This document shows positions 1 through 8,666 of a DNA stretch of 64,000 nucleotides, in pieces. Position 1 is the stretch's first letter, and the number at the start of each line of letters is the position of its first letter. The position numbers and the translations under genes were made by a program. Origin of the DNA: Fontisphaera persica (GTDB lineage Bacteria > Verrucomicrobiota > Verrucomicrobiia > Limisphaerales > Fontisphaeraceae). The stretch lies in the NCBI RefSeq assembly GCF_024832785.1, contig NZ_CP116615.1, forward strand, positions 1,116,001 to 1,180,000. The letters run 5' to 3'. The notes under the pieces are model-generated. The model saw only the letters and a program-made list of their open reading frames with translations. It had not been told where the DNA came from and ran no database searches.

Positions 1-1235
1 AAGCGCGGCGGCGGCGGCAGCGGGGCTGGCAGCAATGGGAGCGCAGGGCTTTTGAACGATTGCGCGATTTAATTGTGGGGGATGCCCAACTGGTTCCCGC
101 CCATCCACAGGTAACCACGCAGGAAGATCAAATCGTCTGGGCGCGCAGTCCAGTGCGGCTGGATTTGGCCGGGGGGTGGACCGACACGCCGCCCTACTGT
201 TTGGAGTACGGTGGCAAGGTGGTGAACCTGGCCGCCGACCTCAACGGCCAGCCGCCCATTCAGGTGTTTGCGCGCGTCGTCCCGCAGACGGAGATTGTCC
301 TGCGTTCTATTGATTTGGGCGAAGAAGTCAGGTTGCGCCATTACGCGGACGTGGAAAATTTCGGCGCGCCTTTCACGCCTTTTGCGCTGGCGCGCGCAGC
401 TTTGGCCTTGGCGGGGTTTGTCCCACGGTTCCATGCGCGGGGCGGTCATTCAAGCCTGCAACGGCATTTGCGCGAGTTTGGCGGTGGTCTGGAAATCACC
501 CAATTATCAGCCGTGCCCAAAGGTTCCGGCCTGGGGGCGAGCAGCATTTTGGCGGCAACGCTTCTGGCGGCCTTGAATGACCTGTGCGGGTTGCAATGGG
601 ACAAAAACATGCTTGCTGCCCGGACCTTGGCCATGGAGCAGCTTCTGACCACTGGTGGTGGCTGGCAGGACCAGGCTGGAGCCATTTACAGCGGGGTGAA
701 ATTGTTGCAGACCGCTCCCGGCTTGCGACAGAACATTCAGGTGCGCTGGCTGCCGGAGCATTTATTTCAACCGGAATACCTTAACCACCGCGTTCTGCTT
801 TATTACACCGGCATAACCCGTCTGGCCAAAAATATATTACAGGAGATTGTCCGGCAGATTTTCCTCGATTCTCCCACTCATCTGGAAACACTGGCCGCCA
901 TTGGCCGCAACGCCGAAGCCACCTTTGATGCCATTCAGCGATGTGACTACGAGGGGCTGGCCCATTGTGTAAAGCGTAGCTGGCAGCTCAACCAGGCCCT
1001 GGATTCCGGCACCAATCCACCGCCCATTCAGCATTTGTTGGAGCGGGTGGGCAAACACCTGGCGGCGGCGAAACTGCTGGGGGCCGGGGGGGGTGGATTT
1101 TTATTAATGCTGGCAAAAGACGAGAAAGCAGCAGCGGAAATCCGCCGGCATCTCACCCGGCATCCTCCTAATCCCCGCGCCCGTTTTGTGCGCCTCAGTC
1201 TTTCGGAGACTGGCTTGCAGGTGACACGGAGTTAG
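1..1235 (+). CDS. GHMP-family sugar kinase, fucokinase-like (5' truncated)
   Basis: This is the C-terminal part of a GHMP kinase resembling the kinase half of bifunctional fucokinase/fucose-1-phosphate guanylyltransferase, which phosphorylates L-fucose in the GDP-fucose salvage pathway. The frame is open from position 3, so the gene very probably begins outside the window; a TTG at 60 is the first start-like codon but is not needed. Visible features are the GHMP N-terminal segment SPVRLDLAGGWTDTPPYC, the ATP-binding loop VPKGSGLGASS, and the C-terminal glycine-rich motif LLGAGGGGFLLML. It converges with the next gene, 6 bases away. Family assignment is firm; substrate is inferred and could be another sugar such as a heptose. 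Confidence 0.85.
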   Translation, partial: ARRRRQRGWQQWERRAFERLRDLIVGDAQLVPAHPQVTTQEDQIVWARSPVRLDLAGGWTDTPPYCLEYGGKVVNLAADLNGQPPIQVFARVVPQTEIVLRSIDLGEEVRLRHYADVENFGAPFTPFALARAALALAGFVPRFHARGGHSSLQRHLREFGGGLEITQLSAVPKGSGLGASSILAATLLAALNDLCGLQWDKNMLAARTLAMEQLLTTGGGWQDQAGAIYSGVKLLQTAPGLRQNIQVRWLPEHLFQPEYLNHRVLLYYTGITRLAKNILQEIVRQIFLDSPTHLETLAAIGRNAEATFDAIQRCDYEGLAHCVKRSWQLNQALDSGTNPPPIQHLLERVGKHLAAAKLLGAGGGGFLLMLAKDEKAAAEIRRHLTRHPPNPRARFVRLSLSETGLQVTRS

Positions 1236-1241
1236 GTGGGC

Positions 1242-3113
1242 TTAGAGCGACAACACAAAAGCCGCCAAATCTTCAATTTGTTGCGGAGTCAGGTGGGAGG
1301 TTTTGCCGTGGCGGTCCTGGCGGTTTTTGATGGTCAACACCTCCTGGATGGTGCGGGCGGAGCCATCGTGCAAATAGGGGGCGGTGCGCCAGAGTTCAAT
1401 CAAGGTGGGCGTGTCAAACTCGGCGCTACGATCCAAGGGACCCTGCGTGCCCACATCGTAATGCTTCATATCGGTGTATAACCCCGGCGGATGGCACTGG
1501 GCACAGCCGGTTTGAGCGCTGAGAAACAATTTGCGCCCCCGTTCCGCGGCTTTGGAGAGCTTGCCGTTTTCCAGGTGGGGGCTGGGCAAGGGTTTTAATG
1601 TCTTCAACCATTCATCCATGGCGGTGGGGACACTTTCCGGCTGGACGGTGAATAGAATATGCCGGATGCCAGCGCGCACCGCCGTTTCGGCGGTGTCCCG
1701 GACGCCCATGGACATGGCGGGGGGCGTGCGATGGGAGAGCAACAGGCTTTTACTATTCTTGGGATTGCCGATGCCGTCATTTAATAAATCCCAGTTTAGT
1801 CCATCCACGCGTGCGTCAAACGAGTGGCAACTGGCGCAGGTTTGCCAGCCTTGAAAGCAGATGGTGGCATCGTTGAAATAAAACTCGCCCAGGCGCAGCA
1901 CATCCATGGGTTGCTCCGGCCCCAAAGGCAACGCCTGCGCGCGCCAGACCGGGGCGCTGGTGTCCACCACGCTGAGGTTGTCGCTGAAATAATTGCCGGT
2001 GTACACGAGCCGGCCCACCACGGCCAGCGAGCGCGGCCCGTAGGCTTGCAGTTTTACGCGCGTCCGCAGCCCCACGAGGAACGAAAGGTCATTGGGGACG
2101 TCCGCCGCCACGCGCGAGGCGGCCGTGTAGTCAATCGTTTGCCCATTGGTGACCGAGGTGGGCATGGCGGCCAGTTTTTTCAGCAGACCTGCGGCATCAA
2201 TCACGCTCAATTCATGAGTGCCGGCGTGAGTGACATACAAGGTGGCACTGTCTGCCGACCAAGCCACGGCGTAAGGATTGGCTGCGCCACTGTCCACACT
2301 GTCCACCAATACGGTATTAATGGCCTGGCGGGCGGCGGTATCAATCAGGGTAATGGCGCTGGTATTCATCCAGCCGCGCTCCAGTTGTGTGGTGGGCAAA
2401 TGATACCTGGCCAGGGTGTGCGTCACGGCCACCCAGCGGCCGTTGGGGGACACCCGCAGGCCACAAAGCAGGCCGCTGCCGTTGGGCAGGGAAATCTCGC
2501 CGGCCAGTTGGCGAGTGGTGGTATCTATGATGGAAACCTTGGCGGCCACAATTTCAATATCGGCCCGGCCATCCTGGAGATGGTTGGCCACGTACAGCCA
2601 GCGGCCATCGGGCGTCAGGTCTGCGGCATAGGGTTCGCGTGGCACGCGCACTTGAAACACCGGCCGCCGGTTTTTAAGGGAGATGGCCGCCACCTCGTTC
2701 TGGAAACGGTGGCAGAGGTAAATTGTGCTGCCGTCCGGGCTTGGCACTGGGGCCATGGGATAATGGCCAACGGGTATGCTCTGGCTGATTTTTCCGCTGG
2801 AGGTGGCCATTACCACCAGCGTGCCGGCCGGCGCGGCGCAGGTGATGTATAATTCCGCGCCGTCTCGTGAAAGCGCCAAACCGGTGGGCGGGGCTGGCAG
2901 GGTCACACGCCTTGTCACCTCCTTGCGGACAACGTCATAAACCAGCAATTTGTTGGCCGTATGCGCCGCAACGTAGAGCGTGCGTCCGTCAGGGGAGGCC
3001 GCCAAATCAACTGGCGACAAATATTCCGCTGCGCCCGCGGCCATGCCTACGATGATTAAAGACAATGCCAACCACCCGTTCTGGATGCGCTTGCCACGCA
3101 AGGTAAACTTCAT
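1242..3113 (-). CDS. YVTN beta-propeller / di-heme cytochrome c (MauG/CcpA-like) protein
   Basis: A 623-residue exported protein. Residues 1-29 are a signal peptide. Residues 30-400 are repeated YVTN-like blades (for example SPDGRTLYVAAHTANKLLVYD). The C-terminal 220 residues carry two c-type heme sites, CASCH at 426-430 and CAQCH at 537-541, arranged as in the cytochrome c peroxidase/MauG family. It should act in the periplasm as a redox enzyme or electron-transfer protein. The propeller probably provides a binding platform. The ATG at 3113 gives a clean signal peptide. The gene stands alone, convergent with the kinase and with about 90 bases to the next gene. Substrate is unknown. Confidence 0.85.
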   Translation of the reverse strand: MKFTLRGKRIQNGWLALSLIIVGMAAGAAEYLSPVDLAASPDGRTLYVAAHTANKLLVYDVVRKEVTRRVTLPAPPTGLALSRDGAELYITCAAPAGTLVVMATSSGKISQSIPVGHYPMAPVPSPDGSTIYLCHRFQNEVAAISLKNRRPVFQVRVPREPYAADLTPDGRWLYVANHLQDGRADIEIVAAKVSIIDTTTRQLAGEISLPNGSGLLCGLRVSPNGRWVAVTHTLARYHLPTTQLERGWMNTSAITLIDTAARQAINTVLVDSVDSGAANPYAVAWSADSATLYVTHAGTHELSVIDAAGLLKKLAAMPTSVTNGQTIDYTAASRVAADVPNDLSFLVGLRTRVKLQAYGPRSLAVVGRLVYTGNYFSDNLSVVDTSAPVWRAQALPLGPEQPMDVLRLGEFYFNDATICFQGWQTCASCHSFDARVDGLNWDLLNDGIGNPKNSKSLLLSHRTPPAMSMGVRDTAETAVRAGIRHILFTVQPESVPTAMDEWLKTLKPLPSPHLENGKLSKAAERGRKLFLSAQTGCAQCHPPGLYTDMKHYDVGTQGPLDRSAEFDTPTLIELWRTAPYLHDGSARTIQEVLTIKNRQDRHGKTSHLTPQQIEDLAAFVLSL

Positions 3114-3202
3114 GTTCGGTTATTGTTTATGTGTTTGGACGAATCCCCCCGCCTGTTTTTTCAAAAAACCAATGTGTTTGCCCGGAAACATGCCTGGAGA
3201 AA

Positions 3203-4354
3203 TCAGCGACTGAAGGACTTGGTGAAATCCTCCGCCGTGGCTTGCACCACTTTTTTCTCGAATCGGGATTCGGCGATAAGCTGATTCAATTTGGCTTCGT
3301 AGGCCGCACCGTCCAGGGGCAATTCGATGGTCTGCTGTGTCAGCGAGGAGTAGAGAATGGCGTTGGCCAGCTCCACACTGTGCATGCCCTCGGCGGCGGG
3401 CGAAATGAGCGGTGCGCCGTCCAGAATGGCATCCACAAAATTTTGCGTGATTTCATGATGGGCCGCGCCGGTGTTGGGGGCGGGAATTTCGACATTCCAG
3501 ATTTCCGGGCGGGCAAAGCCAGCCTTGGACGTTTTGCTGAATTCCAGCATGGACACCTCATTGCGGGTAAAACTGATGCGGCCGCCTTCCAGAACGAGAC
3601 GCCCGCGTTCGCCGACGATTTCCAGCCGGTTGGTGCCGGGCGCTTCGCCGGTGGAGGTGATGAACACCCCGGTGCCGCCGTTGGGGTACTCGAAATATGC
3701 AGTCACATTATCCTCCACTTCAATGTTGTGGTAGCGCCCGAGCTGGCAGAAGCCGCGCACCCGGCAGGGCGCGCCGGCCAGCCAGATGAGCATGTCCAGG
3801 TTGTGGGGGCATTGGTTGAGCAGCACGCCGCCGCCTTCGCCTTTCCAGGTGGCGCGCCAGCCGCCGCTGGCGTAATAGGCTTCCGTGCGGTACCAGTCGG
3901 TGACAATCCAGTTGGTGCGGACAATCTGTCCCAATTCGCCGGAAGCGATGAGGTGCTTGATGCGTTTATAGCGCGGGTCGGTGCGCTGTTGAAACATGGC
4001 GGCAAAGACCAGCCGCTTATCGGTGTGGGCTGCCAGCAGTCGCTCGCAATCCGCCTTGTGTACGGAAATGGGTTTTTCCACCAGGACATGGAGTCCATGC
4101 TGCAGCGCGTCAATACCAATCGTGGTGTGCAAGAAATGCGGGGTGGCAATGATGACGGCATCCACGGAACCGGAACGAATGAGGGCTTCGCTGCTATCAA
4201 AGGTTTTGAGCTGGGAATAAGCCGCCAGATTGGGTGCGTAGGAGTCGCTGACGGCGGTCAGCTCCGCGCGGGCCACCTGGCCTTTAAGCAGATAATCCGC
4301 GTGGAATCGCCCCATGTTGCCCATGCCGATGATGCCAAAGCGCACTTTATTCAT
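3203..4354 (-). CDS. Gfo/Idh/MocA family oxidoreductase
   Basis: A 383-residue NAD(P)-dependent dehydrogenase of the glucose-fructose oxidoreductase/inositol dehydrogenase type. The N-terminal Rossmann fold opens with GIIGMGNMGRFHADYLL, and the family motif EKPIS with its catalytic-site lysine is present. No signal peptide is seen, so it should act in the cytoplasm on a sugar, inositol or sugar-acid. It is divergent from the glycosyltransferase at 4479, with 124 bases between the starts. It is one of three members of this family in the window (with 22828 and 24047), a common expansion in bacteria that degrade complex glycans. The substrate cannot be read from sequence. Confidence 0.9.
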   Translation of the reverse strand: MNKVRFGIIGMGNMGRFHADYLLKGQVARAELTAVSDSYAPNLAAYSQLKTFDSSEALIRSGSVDAVIIATPHFLHTTIGIDALQHGLHVLVEKPISVHKADCERLLAAHTDKRLVFAAMFQQRTDPRYKRIKHLIASGELGQIVRTNWIVTDWYRTEAYYASGGWRATWKGEGGGVLLNQCPHNLDMLIWLAGAPCRVRGFCQLGRYHNIEVEDNVTAYFEYPNGGTGVFITSTGEAPGTNRLEIVGERGRLVLEGGRISFTRNEVSMLEFSKTSKAGFARPEIWNVEIPAPNTGAAHHEITQNFVDAILDGAPLISPAAEGMHSVELANAILYSSLTQQTIELPLDGAAYEAKLNQLIAESRFEKKVVQATAEDFTKSFSR

Positions 4355-4478
4355 AAACGGATTCGATTGCTTGCCGAAACTATTTCAAGCGTGGTGGCTG
4401 GGGGGCAAGCTTTTTCAACAAATGACTGGGCGCTTGCCTTGACTGCGCTGGGCCGCCACAATCCGCCGCACGGGCAGC

Positions 4479-5585
4479 ATGCGGTTTTTAATGCTTAACT
4501 GGCGGGACCCCCTCAGCCCCAAAGCGGGTGGGGCCGAGCGTGTCTCCCTGGCGCACTTGCGCGAGCTGGTGCGCCGGGGGCATGAGGTTTGGTGGTTTTC
4601 CTACGCTTTTCCCGGAGGTTCTTCGCAGGAAGTCTATGATGGGATTCATCTGGTGCGTGCTGGTCAGATGTTTAAGGCGGTAGCCGCTGCCCGGCGATGG
4701 TATCGGCAACAGCCCCATTTTGACTTGGTCATAGACCAGCATCACGGCATCCCATGGTATGCTCCCTGGTGGTGCCGCACTCATTGTCTGGCCTATATCC
4801 ACGAAGTGCTCGGCCCGATTTGGAACTCCTTTTATCCGGAGCCGACGGCCATCCTGGGCCGGTGGCAGGAGCGATTCACTCACTGGCTCTATCGGAATGT
4901 GCCATTTTGGACGGTTTGCCAGGGTACAGCGAATCAGCTTCGCCGCAGCGGGGTTAAACAGGTCTTCGTGTTTTACAATGGCATTCACACCCAAGCCTTG
5001 CCCCAGCTTGAACCCAAACCTTTGTCGGCGCCGTTGCGCCTGATTGTTGTTTCGCGGCTGGCCCCCAATAAACGTATTGACCATGCGATTCAGGTTCTGC
5101 CCATTTTGCGGCAGGCAGGGGTGCCGGCGCAGTTGACCATCGTCGGTGGCGGTGAAGATGAGTCCCGGCTGCGGTCTTTGGTGCAATCTCTCGGTCTGGT
5201 GGCCGAGGTGCATTTTACCGGCCCGCTTTCCGAAAACGCCAAGGATGAACAGCTCCAGCAGGCCCATCTCATGCTGCATGCGTCGGTGCGGGAAGGCTGG
5301 GGCCTCAATGTGATTGAAGCCAACGCCATGGGCACTCCTGCGGTGGTGTATCCGGTGATTGGTTTGGCTGAATCCACCCTCCACCGCCAGACTGGCTTAG
5401 TGGTGGAGGAAGAGACGCCTGCGGCCTTGGCGCGGGGAGTGATTTACTTCTGGAAACAACCTGAAGAATACGAAAAATGCCGCCGCGCAGCGTGGGAACG
5501 AGCGCGGACGTTGCATTGGGACCACATTCTGCCTCGTACTTGTGACTGGTTGGAGTCCATGGCTCAGGGCCCGGCAACGCAATGA
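4479..5585 (+). CDS. glycosyltransferase family 4 protein
   Basis: A 368-residue GT-B fold glycosyltransferase. The N-terminal acceptor domain starts MRFLMLNWRDPLSPKAGGAE, with the GGAE element usual for GT4 enzymes. The C-terminal half has the donor-site pattern SVREGWGLNVIEANAMGTPA, containing the EGxGxxxxE type motif that binds the nucleotide-sugar. It should transfer a sugar from an NDP donor to a glycan acceptor at the inner face of the membrane. It is monocistronic, divergent from an oxidoreductase, and about 20 kb away from the main polysaccharide cluster. Donor and acceptor are unknown. Confidence 0.88.
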   Translation: MRFLMLNWRDPLSPKAGGAERVSLAHLRELVRRGHEVWWFSYAFPGGSSQEVYDGIHLVRAGQMFKAVAAARRWYRQQPHFDLVIDQHHGIPWYAPWWCRTHCLAYIHEVLGPIWNSFYPEPTAILGRWQERFTHWLYRNVPFWTVCQGTANQLRRSGVKQVFVFYNGIHTQALPQLEPKPLSAPLRLIVVSRLAPNKRIDHAIQVLPILRQAGVPAQLTIVGGGEDESRLRSLVQSLGLVAEVHFTGPLSENAKDEQLQQAHLMLHASVREGWGLNVIEANAMGTPAVVYPVIGLAESTLHRQTGLVVEEETPAALARGVIYFWKQPEEYEKCRRAAWERARTLHWDHILPRTCDWLESMAQGPATQ

Positions 5586-5915
5586 GTCTGGCTTGGCTCA
5601 GGTTGCGCGGGGGTACTCTTGAAAGCGGGAGGGGCCTTTTCCAAGGCGGCTTACACAAATTTATGAATTTGAGAGCAATCCAATCTGGTCTGCCATGAAG
5701 GAAGCATTCACGCCAAATTGTCTGAGTTTTCTAAGTTATTGTGCTGCAAATATTTGCAGATGGGCAGCCTATGCTGAATAATGCAACAAATGGGAATGTC
5801 TAATCTTTGGAATGAATAACAGGCCGCAGACTCGATGGGAGCGGCTGGCAAAAGCCAGGGAGATGTATTACCCTAGAGGAGCGGCCATAACCGGCAGCCT
5901 GGCTGCCTGTAGTTT
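5586..5915. other. 330-base intergenic region with hairpin before the lipoprotein start
   Basis: No convincing gene is seen. It holds AT-rich stretches near 5650-5820 that could include a promoter. A perfect 7-base inverted repeat, GGCAGCC/GGCTGCC, lies at 5893-5907, immediately ahead of the ATG at 5916, where a ribosome-binding site would be expected; it could affect translation start. No terminator with a U tract was recognised. Confidence 0.4.
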
Positions 5916-8615
5916 ATGAAAACACCTTTTCGACGAATGCTGCAAGGCTTGGGAGTCTTGTTGCTGGTGCCGTTGTTAAATGCCTGTTACGAGGACCAAG
6001 CTGCCACGACTTCCACGGCAGCCATGACGGGCAGCGTTTCCAATGCACCGGTGGCGCCGGCGGCTCCGGTGGCCCCACCGGCCCCCGTTGTTTCCAACGC
6101 CCCGGTTTTGGCGGCGGCCGTGAACACCAATGCGCCGGGCACCAATGCTGTGCCGGATGGGGAAGTCTTGTTCAAGAAACAATTCGATCCATCCACCCTC
6201 AACCTCTCGCCGGGAGTGGCGGACATTGTCAAAATGGCGCAATCCGGGGTTTCGCCTGCCATTATGTTGGAGTTTATCAACCAGGCACCCCATGCCTTTC
6301 CGTTGACGGCGGACGAGATTGTTTATCTCAACGACTTGGGCATTCCGGAAGATGTCATTAAAGCGATGCTGCGGAAAGAAGGGCCAGCACCGGTGGCTCA
6401 ACCCGCGCCACCTTCTGCATCCACCAACCAAGCCCCACAACAAACCACCACCCCTGCGCCAGCCCCAGCGCCTCCACCGCAGGCACAGCCGCAGCCTGCT
6501 CCGGACCAGAGTCAGGCCGCCCAAACATCCGCTGGCACCACGGTGGTGCAACAACCGGTCTATGTCACTCAACCGCAGACGGTGGTGACCTACCAGTATT
6601 TTTATGACTCATTGGCGCCTTATGGCACGTGGTATTACGTAAGCGGATACGGCTATTGTTGGCGGCCTACTGTAGCGGTGGTTCACGTGGACTGGCGTCC
6701 CTATTGCCATGGTGGGCGCTGGGTATATACCACCTACGGGTGGTATTGGCAGTCGGATTACACTTGGGGCTGGGCGCCCTTCCATTATGGCCGCTGGCAT
6801 CTGCATGCTTCGTACGGATGGCTGTGGGTGCCGGATACCGTTTGGGGGCCTTCCTGGGTGACCTGGCGGTATGCTGATGGTTATTGTGGTTGGGCACCGC
6901 TGCCACCGGGGGCACATTACACAGTTGGCGTAGGGTTCACCTACCACGGCAGCCGGGTGAGTGTAGGGTTTGGTTTCGGGCTGGGGCATGCCCATTACAC
7001 CTTCGTGAGTGCGCGCCATTTCACTTCGCCCCACGTGCACCAATACGCGGCTTCGGTGCAGCAGGCGCAGACCATCTACAACAACACCACCATCATCAAC
7101 AATTACATCCACGGGGATAACAACACCATCATCAACCGGGGTATAGCGCGTGAGGAAATCGTCCGCCATACGCGGGCGGACATTCCTACGCTGGCCGTGC
7201 GGGATTTGCCGGCCAATGAACGTGCGAACCTGCGGCCGGACCGGGTGGCCCGCGAGGGCAATCAAGCAGTGGTCTATCGGCAAACCTTGCCGTCGGTCAG
7301 TCCGGCAGTGGATAAAGGAAGTGCGCCGCAAGTCAAAGCCCCCGCGCCCGCGGTGGCCGTTTTGAGCCGTGAGCAACGGGCGGCCAACGTGGCCAATCTC
7401 GCGGGGGGCAGCAGCCAGCCAGTGGCGCCAACCGATATCAGCAATGGCAAGACCCGTACTGGCATCGCCCCTTCAGTCCCAACACCACCCGCCGCAGGCA
7501 GTCCCAACGCGGGCTTGGACTCTCGTTCACCCAATGTGCGCCCGCCTGGCGGCACAGATGCTTCGGGGCAAGTCTTGGTTTCTCCGCGCGGACGGGGAGC
7601 GCGGGGCGGAACGACCACCGGCGTCACCCCTGAACCCTCGGGAACTCCGTCAGGAGGAGGGGAGCGCACCCGTCCCAATGCTGGTGATCGAGGTACCCCT
7701 TCGGGCAACACCTATACACCCCCCCGCCGTGATTTAAGTCCCGCGGCGCCCACAGCGCCGTTGGCGCCCTCGGCTCCCGCCGCCGCCGATCCCGCAAAAC
7801 CTTCGGTGCCCAGTTACACCCCGCCTTCGCCCAGTTATACGCCACCCATGCGGCGCGAAACGCCAGGCACTCCGGCGACACCCTCCACTCCCAGCTACAC
7901 GCCGCCCACGCGGCGGGAGACTGCGCCTGCTCCCTCCACTCCTTCTTCTCCCAGTTATACCCCGCCAGCGAGAAGGGAAACGGCGCCAGCCCCAGCCACT
8001 CCCAGCTATACCCCACCGGCCCGGAGGGAAGTTGCCCCTAATCCCACCACTCTTTCCCCGCCCAGTTATACCCCGCCAGCGAGAAGGGAGACGACGCCAG
8101 CGCCGTCCACGCCCAGTTACACGCCGCCGGCCCGGCGAGAGGCCCCTGCGCCTCCCAGTAGTTCGTCTTACGTACCTCCGTCCAGGAATGATAACCGCTC
8201 GGCGGTGGCCTCCAGTGTGCCGGCTGCTCCTCCGTCTCCATCATATACGCCGCCAGCACCTGTTGCGCCGCCCGCGCCCAGCCGTCCGGCCGTCACACCT
8301 TCCGCGCCACCAACGCCCAGCTACACGCCGCCCGCGCGTCCCGAAACGCGAAGGCCGGCTCCCATTAACCCGCCGGCCTATGAACGTCCGGCCAATCCGC
8401 CGCCCACACCTGCATATAATCCACCGGCACGCCCATCATTGCCCGCACCTTCACCGTCCTACACCCCACCGGTGCGCAGCCTGACACCCAGCGCGCCTCC
8501 GCCTCCCAGCTATACGCCGCCCGCAGCGGCACCTTCGCGCGGGGGCACGCCAGCTTATACCCCGCCCTCCAGCGGTGGGGGTGGCGGCGGTGAACCTTCC
8601 CGCCGCAACCGTTGA
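5916..8615 (+). CDS. YxW-rich lipoprotein (DUF6600-like) with proline-rich SYTPP-repeat tail
   Basis: An 899-residue probable lipoprotein. The signal ends in a lipobox, LLNAC, with Cys at about residue 24. A short helical domain at about 85-150 is followed by a Pro/Gln linker. Residues 225-340 form an aromatic domain rich in YxW and WAP patterns (GTWYYVSGYGYCWRP, YGWYWQSDYTWGWAP), as in DUF6600-type proteins. From about 600 to the end the chain is almost wholly Pro/Ser/Ala/Thr with at least 11 exact SYTPP units, often followed by ARRE, and it ends in a poly-Gly patch and basic residues. The tail looks suited to crossing or binding the cell wall or envelope. It is followed by uvrB, which has its own promoter. 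The molecular function is unknown. Confidence 0.8.
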   Translation: MKTPFRRMLQGLGVLLLVPLLNACYEDQAATTSTAAMTGSVSNAPVAPAAPVAPPAPVVSNAPVLAAAVNTNAPGTNAVPDGEVLFKKQFDPSTLNLSPGVADIVKMAQSGVSPAIMLEFINQAPHAFPLTADEIVYLNDLGIPEDVIKAMLRKEGPAPVAQPAPPSASTNQAPQQTTTPAPAPAPPPQAQPQPAPDQSQAAQTSAGTTVVQQPVYVTQPQTVVTYQYFYDSLAPYGTWYYVSGYGYCWRPTVAVVHVDWRPYCHGGRWVYTTYGWYWQSDYTWGWAPFHYGRWHLHASYGWLWVPDTVWGPSWVTWRYADGYCGWAPLPPGAHYTVGVGFTYHGSRVSVGFGFGLGHAHYTFVSARHFTSPHVHQYAASVQQAQTIYNNTTIINNYIHGDNNTIINRGIAREEIVRHTRADIPTLAVRDLPANERANLRPDRVAREGNQAVVYRQTLPSVSPAVDKGSAPQVKAPAPAVAVLSREQRAANVANLAGGSSQPVAPTDISNGKTRTGIAPSVPTPPAAGSPNAGLDSRSPNVRPPGGTDASGQVLVSPRGRGARGGTTTGVTPEPSGTPSGGGERTRPNAGDRGTPSGNTYTPPRRDLSPAAPTAPLAPSAPAAADPAKPSVPSYTPPSPSYTPPMRRETPGTPATPSTPSYTPPTRRETAPAPSTPSSPSYTPPARRETAPAPATPSYTPPARREVAPNPTTLSPPSYTPPARRETTPAPSTPSYTPPARREAPAPPSSSSYVPPSRNDNRSAVASSVPAAPPSPSYTPPAPVAPPAPSRPAVTPSAPPTPSYTPPARPETRRPAPINPPAYERPANPPPTPAYNPPARPSLPAPSPSYTPPVRSLTPSAPPPPSYTPPAAAPSRGGTPAYTPPSSGGGGGGEPSRRNR

Positions 8616-8628
8616 GGGCTGGCGTGCG

Positions 8629-8657
8629 TTGACAGGCCGCGGGGCGGGGCCTAGTGT
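8629..8657 (+). promoter_or_regulatory. sigma70-like promoter for uvrB, probably leaderless
   Basis: TTGACA at 8629-8634, a 17-base spacer, and TAGTGT at 8652-8657. The -35 box is a perfect consensus match and the -10 box is partial. Only nine bases separate the -10 box from the ATG at 8667, so the transcript would start at or next to the start codon. Confidence 0.5.
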
Positions 8658-8666
8658 TGGCATGAC

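Noticed and set aside
3131-4498. 455-residue plus-strand frame opposite the Gfo/Idh/MocA gene
   Set aside because: It is the antisense shadow of a well-supported oxidoreductase gene.
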